Source: Bacillota bacterium
Lineage (GTDB): Bacteria; Bacillota; Clostridia; Peptostreptococcales; Thermotaleaceae
Direction: 5' to 3'
Assembly (NCBI GenBank): GCA_023623095.1
Contig: JAMNXX010000093.1
Location: 1 to 9,008 of the forward strand
Length of the DNA: 9,008 nucleotides
Positions 1 to 4,940 of this stretch are shown piece after piece. Below the pieces are notes generated by a model. The model ran no database searches. It was not told the DNA's origin and worked only from the letters and a program-made list of their open reading frames with translations. Position 1 is the first letter of the stretch; each line of letters starts with the position of its first letter. A program made the position numbers and the translations under genes.

Positions 1-513
1 TTTCGCGTATGTGTTTCCAGCTGGAGGCGAATTTCTGATACAATGCTTCCGCCGAGGACAAAAGCGACAGCAGCCTATCTGAATTCCGGTTTGGCTTCGT
101 TGGAGGCATTTCAAAATGGATATGATGAAGCGATTTTGCTGACGGAAAGCGGATATGTTTGTGAAGGACCGGGAGAAAATGTATTTATCGTAAAGAATGG
201 CAAACTCATTACACCTCCTCCAACGGATAATATTTTGGAAGGGATTACGAGGGATACAGTGATGCAACTGGCAAGGGAAGAATTGGGAATAGAAGTGATA
301 GAGCGCAGCATTGCGAGGACAGAATTGTATAATGCACAGGAAGTATTCTTTAGCGGAACCGCTATGGAGGTAACTCCTGTCATTGAGGTAGATAATCGGA
401 AAGTAGGAACGGGAGAACCCGGAGAAATATGCAAAAAGATTAAAAAGATGTTTTTTGAAGTTGCTGTTGCAAAACATCCGAAATATAAGCATTTTTGTAC
501 ACCCGTATATTAG
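1..513 (+). CDS. ilvE: Branched-chain amino acid aminotransferase IlvE, 3' part (5' end outside window)
   Basis: This is a PLP-dependent class IV aminotransferase that interconverts Val, Leu and Ile with their 2-oxo acids, the last step of branched-chain amino acid synthesis, in the cytoplasm. The reading frame is open from base 1. The residues before the ATG at 43 (RVCVSSWRRISDT) fit the family, so that ATG is internal and not the start. Visible family motifs are LPPRTKATAAYLNSGLAS, the cofactor-binding segment CEGPGENVFIVKNG, the ILEGITRDTV block and FFSGTAMEVTPV near the C-terminus. The N-terminal half, including the PLP-binding lysine, lies outside the window. The family is usually about 300 residues, and about 170 are present. 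The layout resembles the E. coli IlvE group more than the longer BCAT type. A terminator follows directly, so the gene ends its transcription unit. Confidence 0.95.
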   Translation, partial: FRVCVSSWRRISDTMLPPRTKATAAYLNSGLASLEAFQNGYDEAILLTESGYVCEGPGENVFIVKNGKLITPPPTDNILEGITRDTVMQLAREELGIEVIERSIARTELYNAQEVFFSGTAMEVTPVIEVDNRKVGTGEPGEICKKIKKMFFEVAVAKHPKYKHFCTPVY

Positions 514-523
514 AAAGAGATTG

Positions 524-567
524 AAACTGCTCTTTGCAATTAAACAAGAGCAGTTTTTTATTTTTTG
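524..567 (+). terminator. Intrinsic terminator after ilvE
   Basis: An 11-bp stem pairs 524-534 (AAACTGCTCTT) with 546-556 (AAGAGCAGTTT), followed by a T-rich tract to 567. It starts 10 bases after the ilvE stop codon and separates ilvE from the spore hydrolase gene. Confidence 0.92.
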
Positions 568-640
568 ATATTTTGCTCTGGGGTTCTGATAACAACTTTT
601 TATGGGAATCGGAATAGGATGGAATGAACGAAGAAATTTA

Positions 641-700
641 ATGATAAGGAGGCGGATATTTTATCTGCCGGACTATTCGATAAAGAAGGTGAAAAAATGA
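641..700 (+). CDS. Possible 19-codon upstream ORF overlapping the GH18 gene start
   Basis: ATG at 641 opens a 19-codon frame (MIRRRIFYLPDYSIKKVKK) whose TGA at 698-700 overlaps the ATG at 697 of the next gene in an ATGA arrangement, as seen in translationally coupled genes. The peptide is strongly basic and matches nothing I recognise. Against it: there is no good ribosome binding site before 641 (only a purine-rich GAACGAAGAAA), and short frames like this arise by chance. A perfect AAGGAGG lies inside it at 646-652 and cannot serve its own start. It could be a coupled leader peptide or noise. Confidence 0.25.
   Translation: MIRRRIFYLPDYSIKKVKK
651..669 (+). promoter_or_regulatory. Hairpin in the leader of the GH18 gene
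   Basis: GGCGGATA (651-658) pairs with TATCTGCC (662-669) over 8 bp, with one G-U pair and a 3-base loop. The left arm overlaps the end of a perfect Shine-Dalgarno sequence, AAGGAGG at 646-652. If the hairpin forms in the mRNA it would partly bury that site. There is no T tract, so it is not a terminator. A regulatory role is inferred only. Confidence 0.35.
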
Positions 701-2073
701 ATGGTGCTTCAAATATCGTTTATGTCGTTCAACCTGGGGATAGTCTTTACACAATTGCCCAGAGGTATAACACAACGGTGGAAAGCATTATGGTGCTAAA
801 CAATCTGACCAGCACATTGTTGATGGTAGGGCAGACTTTGCAAATTCCGCTGTATACAGAGGGAGTTGTTACAGTAGATATTGCGAATATACGAAGGTGG
901 GCAGGGGTTCAATATCCGATTCTGGCGCAAGTAGCAAGAAATGCTCGGCTTCCGATTACAGGGGTCCAGAACAATTGGTACCGGGTGCGGCTTCATAATG
1001 GGGTAGAGGGCTGGATACGAAAAGATTTGGTAGAACGATTTGTTTATGGGGGAGAAAGGCCTGTAGTAGTGATCCTCGGATTTTATACATTAGAGGAAGG
1101 ACCGGCATTGCCTAGTTCTTATCAATCTTTTGTTTCCAACACGGAATCCATTTCAGAATTAGGAATGTTCATGTTCCGGATCCGTGAAGCAAATCCGACG
1201 GAGATAGAAAAATTCGGGGATTTTTCTGACCAATATGTAAGGGATATTCTATCGATTGGACACAGACAGAATGTAAAGATGCTTGCTGTGATCCATAATT
1301 TATTGTACCGCAGAGGCGATGTTACCGCTTCTAAAAACGTCATCAGGACCCTCGTTTCTTCCCCACAAAATCGTCAGGCATTCATACAAAATGTGATCAA
1401 TCTGATAGAAAGATATGGGTTTGACGGTGTGAATATGGATATTGAAGATGTATACCGAGAAGACAGTGAAGCATTATCGGCACTGTATACAGAATTAGGG
1501 GCAGCACTGAGGGCAAGAGGATATTATTTATCTGCTTCGATTCCTGCCAGGGTGAGCGATGAGCCTTTTAATCCTTTTTCTGATCCTTTTGATTATGCAG
1601 TGATCGGAAGCGCAGTAAATGAATTTGTTGTGATGCTTTATAATGAACATGGATGGCCGGGAAGCGGGCCAGGACCTGTAGTTTCTATTGGCTGGATGGA
1701 AAGGGTACTGAGATATACGATGACAAAAATGCCGAAAGAGAAAATCGTTGCAGCTGTTTCGGTATTCGGATTTGATTTTAATTTGACAACAGGAAGAAAT
1801 ACTTACGTCACTTATGAAATGGCCATTGCCTTAGCCAATCGATACGGACGGGAAGTTATCTTTGATCAAGAAACAAAGACACCGATGTTTGCTTATACGG
1901 ATGAACAAGGAAACCAGCATGAAGTATGGTTTGAAAATAGAGAGAGCCTTTATGCAAAGATCCAGCTTGCTGATCAGTTAGGAATTAAAGGAGTTGCTTT
2001 ATGGCGCTTGGGGATGGAAGATCCAGCTATCTGGCCGATGCTTAGAGAAGATGTGGTGGTAAAAAGAGATTGA
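697..2073 (+). CDS. LysM-SH3-GH18 protein, SleL/YaaH-like spore cortex-lytic N-acetylglucosaminidase
   Basis: This is probably a spore-associated hydrolase that cleaves cortex peptidoglycan during germination. Domains in the 458 residues: one LysM at about 8-51 (YVVQPGDSLYTIAQRYN start, VGQTLQIP end), an SH3-like domain at about 56-114 (NIRRWAG, NNWYRVRL, GVEGWIRKDLVE), and a GH18 barrel at about 122-455. The GH18 signature DGVNMDIE at 243-250 keeps the catalytic Glu250. The later blocks VVMLYNEHGWPGSGPGP and GVALWRLGMEDPAIW fit the SleL/YaaH branch. No signal peptide is visible, as expected for coat or cortex proteins packaged from the mother cell. The well-known SleL proteins carry two N-terminal LysM domains, and here an SH3 domain sits where the second would be. 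ATG at 697 follows GAAGGTGA (685-692) at a short spacing. The frame is open back to 628, so an upstream non-ATG start is possible. Confidence 0.88.
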   Translation: MNGASNIVYVVQPGDSLYTIAQRYNTTVESIMVLNNLTSTLLMVGQTLQIPLYTEGVVTVDIANIRRWAGVQYPILAQVARNARLPITGVQNNWYRVRLHNGVEGWIRKDLVERFVYGGERPVVVILGFYTLEEGPALPSSYQSFVSNTESISELGMFMFRIREANPTEIEKFGDFSDQYVRDILSIGHRQNVKMLAVIHNLLYRRGDVTASKNVIRTLVSSPQNRQAFIQNVINLIERYGFDGVNMDIEDVYREDSEALSALYTELGAALRARGYYLSASIPARVSDEPFNPFSDPFDYAVIGSAVNEFVVMLYNEHGWPGSGPGPVVSIGWMERVLRYTMTKMPKEKIVAAVSVFGFDFNLTTGRNTYVTYEMAIALANRYGREVIFDQETKTPMFAYTDEQGNQHEVWFENRESLYAKIQLADQLGIKGVALWRLGMEDPAIWPMLREDVVVKRD

Positions 2074-2098
2074 CAGGAATTGAATAATATGTTATCTT
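2070..2098 (+). promoter_or_regulatory. Sigma-A type promoter for the 2.1-2.3 kb RNA candidate
   Basis: TTGACA at 2070-2075 (perfect -35, overlapping the GH18 stop codon) is followed by 17 bases and then TATCTT at 2093-2098. The predicted start is near 2105. A second possible -10 of the extended type (TGGTAAAAT, 2123-2131) would start transcription near 2138, just before the first stem of the structured region. Confidence 0.6.
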
Positions 2099-2104
2099 GA
2101 TCAT

Positions 2105-2328
2105 AAAAGATGTAAAAATAGGTGGTAAAATCAGATATCGTTCTCCGAGTCTGCCTGCCTAAGACATTTTTTGTTATGGCTAGCAGACCGATAGGGTTTA
2201 TTTGGAAACGAATAAGCCTCCCAGTGCGGAAAGGAGAGTAAAAGATACTTTTATTGGCAAAGATATGCTTATTTGCTTTGTATAAAAGTGCCTAACTCTG
2301 CCTTGCTGCGGAGCTAGGCACTTTTTTT
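2105..2328 (+). ncRNA. Candidate structured RNA (small RNA or riboswitch-like leader), family not recognised
   Basis: No convincing ORF lies here, but base pairing is dense. P1 is 2140-2146 with 2233-2239 (core CTCC/GGAG). P2 is GTCTGC 2149-2154 with GCAGAC 2183-2188. P3 is GGTTTATT 2195-2202 with AATAAGCC 2211-2218. P2 and P3 sit inside P1, forming a three-way junction. Next come GTAAAAG 2238-2244 with CTTTTAT 2248-2254, an alternative ACTTTTAT 2247-2254 with ATAAAAGT 2282-2289, and a terminator at 2286-2323. It has a promoter upstream and a U tract at the end, so a transcript of about 190-225 bases is predicted. I compared it from memory with 6S, SRP, tmRNA, RNase P, T-box and common riboswitch consensus motifs and found no match. 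The structure is hand-folded. The stems are real complementarities, but the fold and function are inference. Confidence 0.55.
2286..2328 (+). terminator. Strong intrinsic terminator ending the RNA candidate
   Basis: AAGTGCCTA (2286-2294) pairs with TAGGCACTT (2315-2323). After one mismatch the stem continues with CTCTGC (2296-2301) against GCGGAG (2308-2313), and T7 runs through 2328. Its left foot (2286-2289) is shared with the alternative upstream stem ending at 2289. Confidence 0.93.
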
Positions 2329-2370
2329 ATAACAAGATTGTCTCCAGCCTTTTATTGTTATCACTTTTTA

Positions 2371-2494
2371 TTTTGGTGAAGGCAAAATCTCTATGTAATA
2401 TAGAGATACCTGCCTTTCGTTTATCTCTCTCAAAACCATCAAATAGATGGAAAGCCATATGAAGACTGCATTTAGCCGATGCAGTCTTTTTTTT
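2371..2494 (+). ncRNA. Second hairpin-rich unit with terminator, possible small RNA
   Basis: Three local stems precede a terminator. AAGGCA 2379-2384 with TGCCTT 2411-2416 encloses TCTCTAT 2388-2394 with ATAGAGA 2400-2406. CCATC 2436-2440 pairs with GATGG 2446-2450. The terminator is at 2462-2494. Only a weak promoter is visible (extended -10-like TGTTATCAC at 2356-2364 with a poor -35), so it may depend on read-through past the terminator at 2328. The AAACC...GG...AAAGCC pattern recalls a c-di-GMP-I riboswitch, but the conserved bases of that class are missing. No ORF of note. Function unknown. Confidence 0.3.
2462..2494 (+). terminator. Intrinsic terminator upstream of azlCD
   Basis: AAGACTGCAT (2462-2471) pairs perfectly with ATGCAGTCTT (2479-2488) around a 7-base loop, and the T tract runs to 2494. 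It lies 18 bases before the azlC -35 box and isolates the azlCD promoter from upstream transcription. Confidence 0.93.
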
Positions 2495-2512
2495 ATAGCA
2501 GGAGCGAATTTG

Positions 2513-2541
2513 TTGACTTTCTGCCGAGGAAGGGCTATAAT
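2513..2541 (+). promoter_or_regulatory. Sigma-A promoter of azlCD
   Basis: TTGACT at 2513-2518, a 17-base spacer, and a perfect TATAAT at 2536-2541. Predicted start near 2548, giving a leader of about 140 bases before azlC. Confidence 0.85.
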
Positions 2542-2556
2542 AGCTACTAACTGATT

Positions 2557-2587
2557 TGATAATTGCTTTTTACTATAGATATTATCA
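2557..2587 (+). promoter_or_regulatory. Inverted repeat at the start of the azlCD leader
   Basis: TGATAAT (2557-2563) and ATTATCA (2581-2587) form a perfect 7-bp inverted repeat about 10 bases after the predicted transcription start. It could be an operator for a dimeric regulator or a 5' stabilising hairpin. The 24-base centre-to-centre spacing allows either. There is no T tract, so it is not a terminator. Function is inference. Confidence 0.35.
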
Positions 2588-2688
2588 GCCTTTGAATAAA
2601 GAAAAATTTAAAAGTGTAGAATTCTTAGATATTATGAAAAAATTTAGGTATATGAATGGGATTTTACCATAAGGGAGGCAGCTATCCG

Positions 2689-3402
2689 GTGTATCAAAGA
2701 CGACAATCTTTTCATTGCATCCGGGAGGGCGTTTTAGCAGGATTTCCTATTATCATAGGATATCTGCCTATAGCGATGACTTTTGGTATTTTAGCTAAAA
2801 CAGCGGGATTGTCTGCGCGGGATGCATTTTGCTTTTCTGCTTTTGTTTTTGCAGGTTCGAGTCAATTTATGGCTTTAAGCCTGCTCAGCATCGGTTCCGG
2901 AGCAGGCGAAGTGATTTTGACTACATTATTGGTGAATTTTCGCCATTTTCTGATGAGTGCTTCTTTAGCTACAAAATTAGAAAAAAATATAAAGAGATGG
3001 ATTCCCTTTATTGCTTTCGGCATAACCGATGAAGCTTTTTCCATTGTATCCTTTCGGCAAAAAGACGTTACAAAAGAATTTATTCTGACGGTTGAAATCA
3101 TGGGATACATTTCATGGGTCGGAGGGACGCTTCTAGGATATTTGGCCGGGGGAATCTTGCCACCGGCGGTTCAGGAAAGCATGGGTGTTGCTATATATGC
3201 CATGTTTGTAACGCTTTTAATCCCGGAAGCGAAAAAGTCTTTAAAAATTGGCTTGCTTGCATGTTTATCCGGTATGGTCAATGCAATTTTAAACAATGTG
3301 GATATTTTGTCGCAGAGCTGGAATTTGATCCTTTCGATTGTTTTTTCATCTGCGATAGGGGCATATTTATTTGCAGAGAAGGAAGTGCACTCTTATGAAT
3401 AA
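2689..3402 (+). CDS. azlC: AzlC, large subunit of branched-chain amino acid exporter
   Basis: AzlC is the large membrane subunit of a two-part exporter for branched-chain amino acids (BrnFE/AzlCD type) in the cytoplasmic membrane. The chosen start is GTG 2689, which has a strong AAGGGAGG at 2671-2678 with a 10-base spacing and gives 237 residues, the usual family size. The in-frame ATG at 2656 has no ribosome binding site. Family blocks seen: GYLPIAMTFGILA near residue 25, FAGSSQFMALSLL near 55, NFRHFLMSASLA near 80, TDEAFS near 110, and the WVGGTLLGYLAGGILP membrane segment. Several hydrophobic helices fit a polytopic protein. Its last codons overlap azlD by 8 bases. ilvE, a branched-chain pathway gene, lies 2 kb upstream in a separate transcript. 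Confidence 0.93.
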   Translation: MYQRRQSFHCIREGVLAGFPIIIGYLPIAMTFGILAKTAGLSARDAFCFSAFVFAGSSQFMALSLLSIGSGAGEVILTTLLVNFRHFLMSASLATKLEKNIKRWIPFIAFGITDEAFSIVSFRQKDVTKEFILTVEIMGYISWVGGTLLGYLAGGILPPAVQESMGVAIYAMFVTLLIPEAKKSLKIGLLACLSGMVNAILNNVDILSQSWNLILSIVFSSAIGAYLFAEKEVHSYE

Positions 3403-3697
3403 TTATATCATTTTGATTTTAGGGATGGCGGCAGTAACCTATATCCCTAGACTGGCTCCTTTTTTGATGCTTTCAGGAAAAGAGCTGCCGCAATCGCTTC
3501 GCAGATTTTTATCATTCATACCCTGCACCGCATTAGGAGCGTTGATCATCCCCGGAGTTTTTTCTTCAATTCCACAGTCGCCCCATGCAGCGATGCTGGG
3601 ATTTGGATTTGCCGTGATTTATTCTTGGTTTCGGGGAGGAATCATTGTTCCCGTGCTGGGCTCTATCGTTGTAGCATTTTTATTTTCTTCGCTATAA
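3395..3697 (+). CDS. azlD: AzlD, small subunit of branched-chain amino acid exporter
   Basis: This is the small membrane partner of AzlC, and both are needed for export in characterised BrnFE systems. ATG 3395 overlaps the azlC stop (shared ATGAATAA), and AAGGAAG at 3379-3385 lies inside the azlC end, so translation is probably coupled. The frame extends upstream to a TTG at 3371, but that has no better site and lies within azlC. The protein has 100 residues with about three hydrophobic helices. Family blocks are VTYIPRLAPFLML near 14-26 and LPQSLRRFLSFIPCTALGAL at about 31-50. I see no clear terminator after the gene, so some read-through into the glucosaminidase gene is possible. Confidence 0.93.
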   Translation: MNNYIILILGMAAVTYIPRLAPFLMLSGKELPQSLRRFLSFIPCTALGALIIPGVFSSIPQSPHAAMLGFGFAVIYSWFRGGIIVPVLGSIVVAFLFSSL

Positions 3698-3780
3698 AAA
3701 GGTCGTATTGATAGTTTGATGGCATTTTTTCTCCGGTGGGCAGTATTTGTTGTAAAAGGGAAAATGAGGAGGTTATAAAT

Positions 3781-4500
3781 GTGGCAGGAAAAATTTATTT
3801 TGAAAAACCTCAATACTCTTTTCAGCCAAGCATCGATTATTATCGGACACAACAGAGATTCCGGGAAATTCTGGAGCAGAAACTAAATCAATATTCAGGT
3901 GAAACGAATTTCATAAATCAGATAACTTTGAATGAAATATCGCAGAAACTAAATCAGCATTCAAGTGAAATAGGAAGCGTAGGTTTTTCTGAAATTTTGG
4001 CTGGGCAATTATTTTGGCCAGATCATATCGTGCGGGCATATAGCGGGAATGAAAAATTAAATCTATTCGATCCAGATGATGTAACAAAGAAAAGTCATGT
4101 GAGCAAGGAGTTTATCGATAAAAAGTTAGAGGGAACGGCGTTGGAAGGGCTTGGAGAATCTTTTAAAAAAGCGGAAGCGAAATATGGAGTCAATGCGCTT
4201 TTTTTGGCAGCCCTTGCAGCCCATGAATCCGCGATGGGAACATCCAGGATTGCTAGGGATAAAAACAATTTATTTGGATTTGGAGCATTTGATCGTTCTC
4301 CTTATGCAAGTGCGAAAAAGTTTGCCAGCAAAGAAGAGGGGATTATGGAAGTAGCAGCATATCTTTCAAAACATTACTTAAAGGAAGGCGGCAAATATTT
4401 TAGTGGTTATTCGGTAGAAGCGATCGGAAAAAGATATGCTTCCGATCCCAATTGGGCGAATGCATTGAAATCTCAAATGTCAAGGCTCTTTATAGGATAG
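3781..4500 (+). CDS. GH73-type glucosaminidase domain protein without signal peptide
   Basis: This is a probable peptidoglycan hydrolase cutting the GlcNAc-MurNAc backbone. The start is GTG 3781, 8 bases after GAGGAGG (3766-3772). An ATG one base out of phase at 3779 reads another frame. The protein has 239 residues. The C-terminal domain (about 120-235) has the family pattern: KYGVNALFLAALAAHES with probable catalytic Glu149, GTSRIARDKNNLFGFGAFD, then YLSKHYL and YASDPNWA. The N-terminal 110 residues are polar and match no domain I know. They hold a duplicated element, EQKLNQYSGE and SQKLNQHSSE, 22 residues apart. No signal peptide or membrane anchor is visible, which suggests a mother-cell spore protein, export by another route, or release by lysis. 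The gene stands alone between azlD and the asnA T-box. Confidence 0.82.
   Translation: MAGKIYFEKPQYSFQPSIDYYRTQQRFREILEQKLNQYSGETNFINQITLNEISQKLNQHSSEIGSVGFSEILAGQLFWPDHIVRAYSGNEKLNLFDPDDVTKKSHVSKEFIDKKLEGTALEGLGESFKKAEAKYGVNALFLAALAAHESAMGTSRIARDKNNLFGFGAFDRSPYASAKKFASKEEGIMEVAAYLSKHYLKEGGKYFSGYSVEAIGKRYASDPNWANALKSQMSRLFIG
3877..3970 (+). repeat. Two-copy 28-bp direct repeat, 66-base period, inside the glucosaminidase gene
   Basis: Bases 3877-3904 and 3943-3970 match at 25 of 28 positions and start CAGAAACTAAATCA in both. The period is 66 bases, exactly 22 codons, so the duplication keeps the frame. The DNA identity is high enough to suggest a fairly recent internal duplication. Confidence 0.85.
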
Positions 4501-4542
4501 CGGAAAAAAGCTGTTTTTGTAGAAATGTGGAAATAAAATCCA

Positions 4543-4571
4543 TTGACTCTTTTTAAGATATCCATTATAAT
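4543..4571 (+). promoter_or_regulatory. Sigma-A promoter of the asnA T-box transcript
   Basis: TTGACT at 4543-4548, a 17-base spacer, and a perfect TATAAT at 4566-4571. Transcription is predicted to start near 4578, immediately before T-box Stem I. Confidence 0.88.
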
Positions 4572-4577
4572 AAACAC

Positions 4578-4866
4578 AAAAAGAATGAGAAAGACAATGA
4601 AGAGAAGAGTAGGTATAGGAAGTAGTCAGAGCGAGTCGGTGATGGTGGAAGACCGATACGAAGCCTATATTGAAGAACATCTCAGAGTCTCTAACCGAAA
4701 TCTGAATGGAGAGTAGGCTTAGACGGGTCCAAACCGTTATATTTTGGAACGTATCGAATCCGCTTCAGAGGCGATTCTGTACGGATAAAGCAGGGCATAT
4801 TGCCAACCAGGGTGGTACCGCGGAAGAAAAACCTTTCGTCCCTTTTCAGGGATGAAAGGTTTTTTT
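4578..4866 (+). promoter_or_regulatory. T-box riboswitch, asparagine specifier AAC, controlling asnA
   Basis: This leader binds uncharged tRNA-Asn and then favours an antiterminator, so asnA is transcribed when asparagine is short. Stem I is clear: base pairing GAGA 4602-4605 with TCTC 4680-4683, the AGTA of the specifier loop near 4608-4611, the upper helix TATAGG 4614-4619 with CCTATA 4664-4669, and the distal hairpin TCGGT/ACCGA around GATGGTGGAAG. The specifier loop right side reads GAAGAACA, placing AAC (Asn) at 4676-4678 followed by the usual purine. The T-box sequence AGGGTGGTACCGCG is at 4809-4822, with the acceptor-binding bulge TGGT at 4813-4816. The asnA gene downstream agrees with an Asn specificity. 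Confidence 0.95.
4829..4866 (+). terminator. Regulated terminator of the T-box leader
   Basis: A 14-bp stem pairs 4829-4842 with 4849-4862 (one G-U pair) around the loop TTTTCA, followed by T to 4866. It competes with the antiterminator built from the T-box sequence just upstream. Confidence 0.94.
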
Positions 4867-4940
4867 AATATAAAAAAACAGCGATTGCAAAAATTAATGG
4901 AAAGAATAATTTCTATAGAGATGGAGGTAGAAGAAATAAA

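Noticed and set aside
2176..2241. 21-codon ORF beginning ATGGCTAGC inside the RNA candidate
   Set aside because: It has no ribosome binding site, overlaps paired stems P2 and P3, and ends in the P1 strand. A chance frame is more likely.
2105..2328. 6S RNA as an identity for the structured region
   Set aside because: 6S RNA needs 5' and 3' ends that pair and a long rod with a central bubble. Here the 5' end closes a three-way junction and the 3' end is a separate terminator hairpin.
2371..2460. Resemblance to a c-di-GMP-I (GEMM) riboswitch: AAACC, a short GATGG stem, then AAAGCC
   Set aside because: The conserved GACGCAAAGCC and the GNRA-type loop with its tetraloop receptor are absent, so the similarity is limited to a few A-rich bases.
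2656..2688. ATG 2656 as the azlC start, adding 11 residues
   Set aside because: It has no Shine-Dalgarno, whereas GTG 2689 has AAGGGAGG at good spacing and gives the usual family length.
2862..3110. Minus-strand frames over azlC, azlD, asnA, the ABC genes and the flavoprotein
   Set aside because: They are antisense shadows of well-supported + strand genes, with no recognisable motifs.
4501..4520. Terminator after the glucosaminidase gene (AAAAAGCTGTTTTT)
   Set aside because: The stem would be only A-U pairs around GCTG with no separate T tract, so it is too weak to call.
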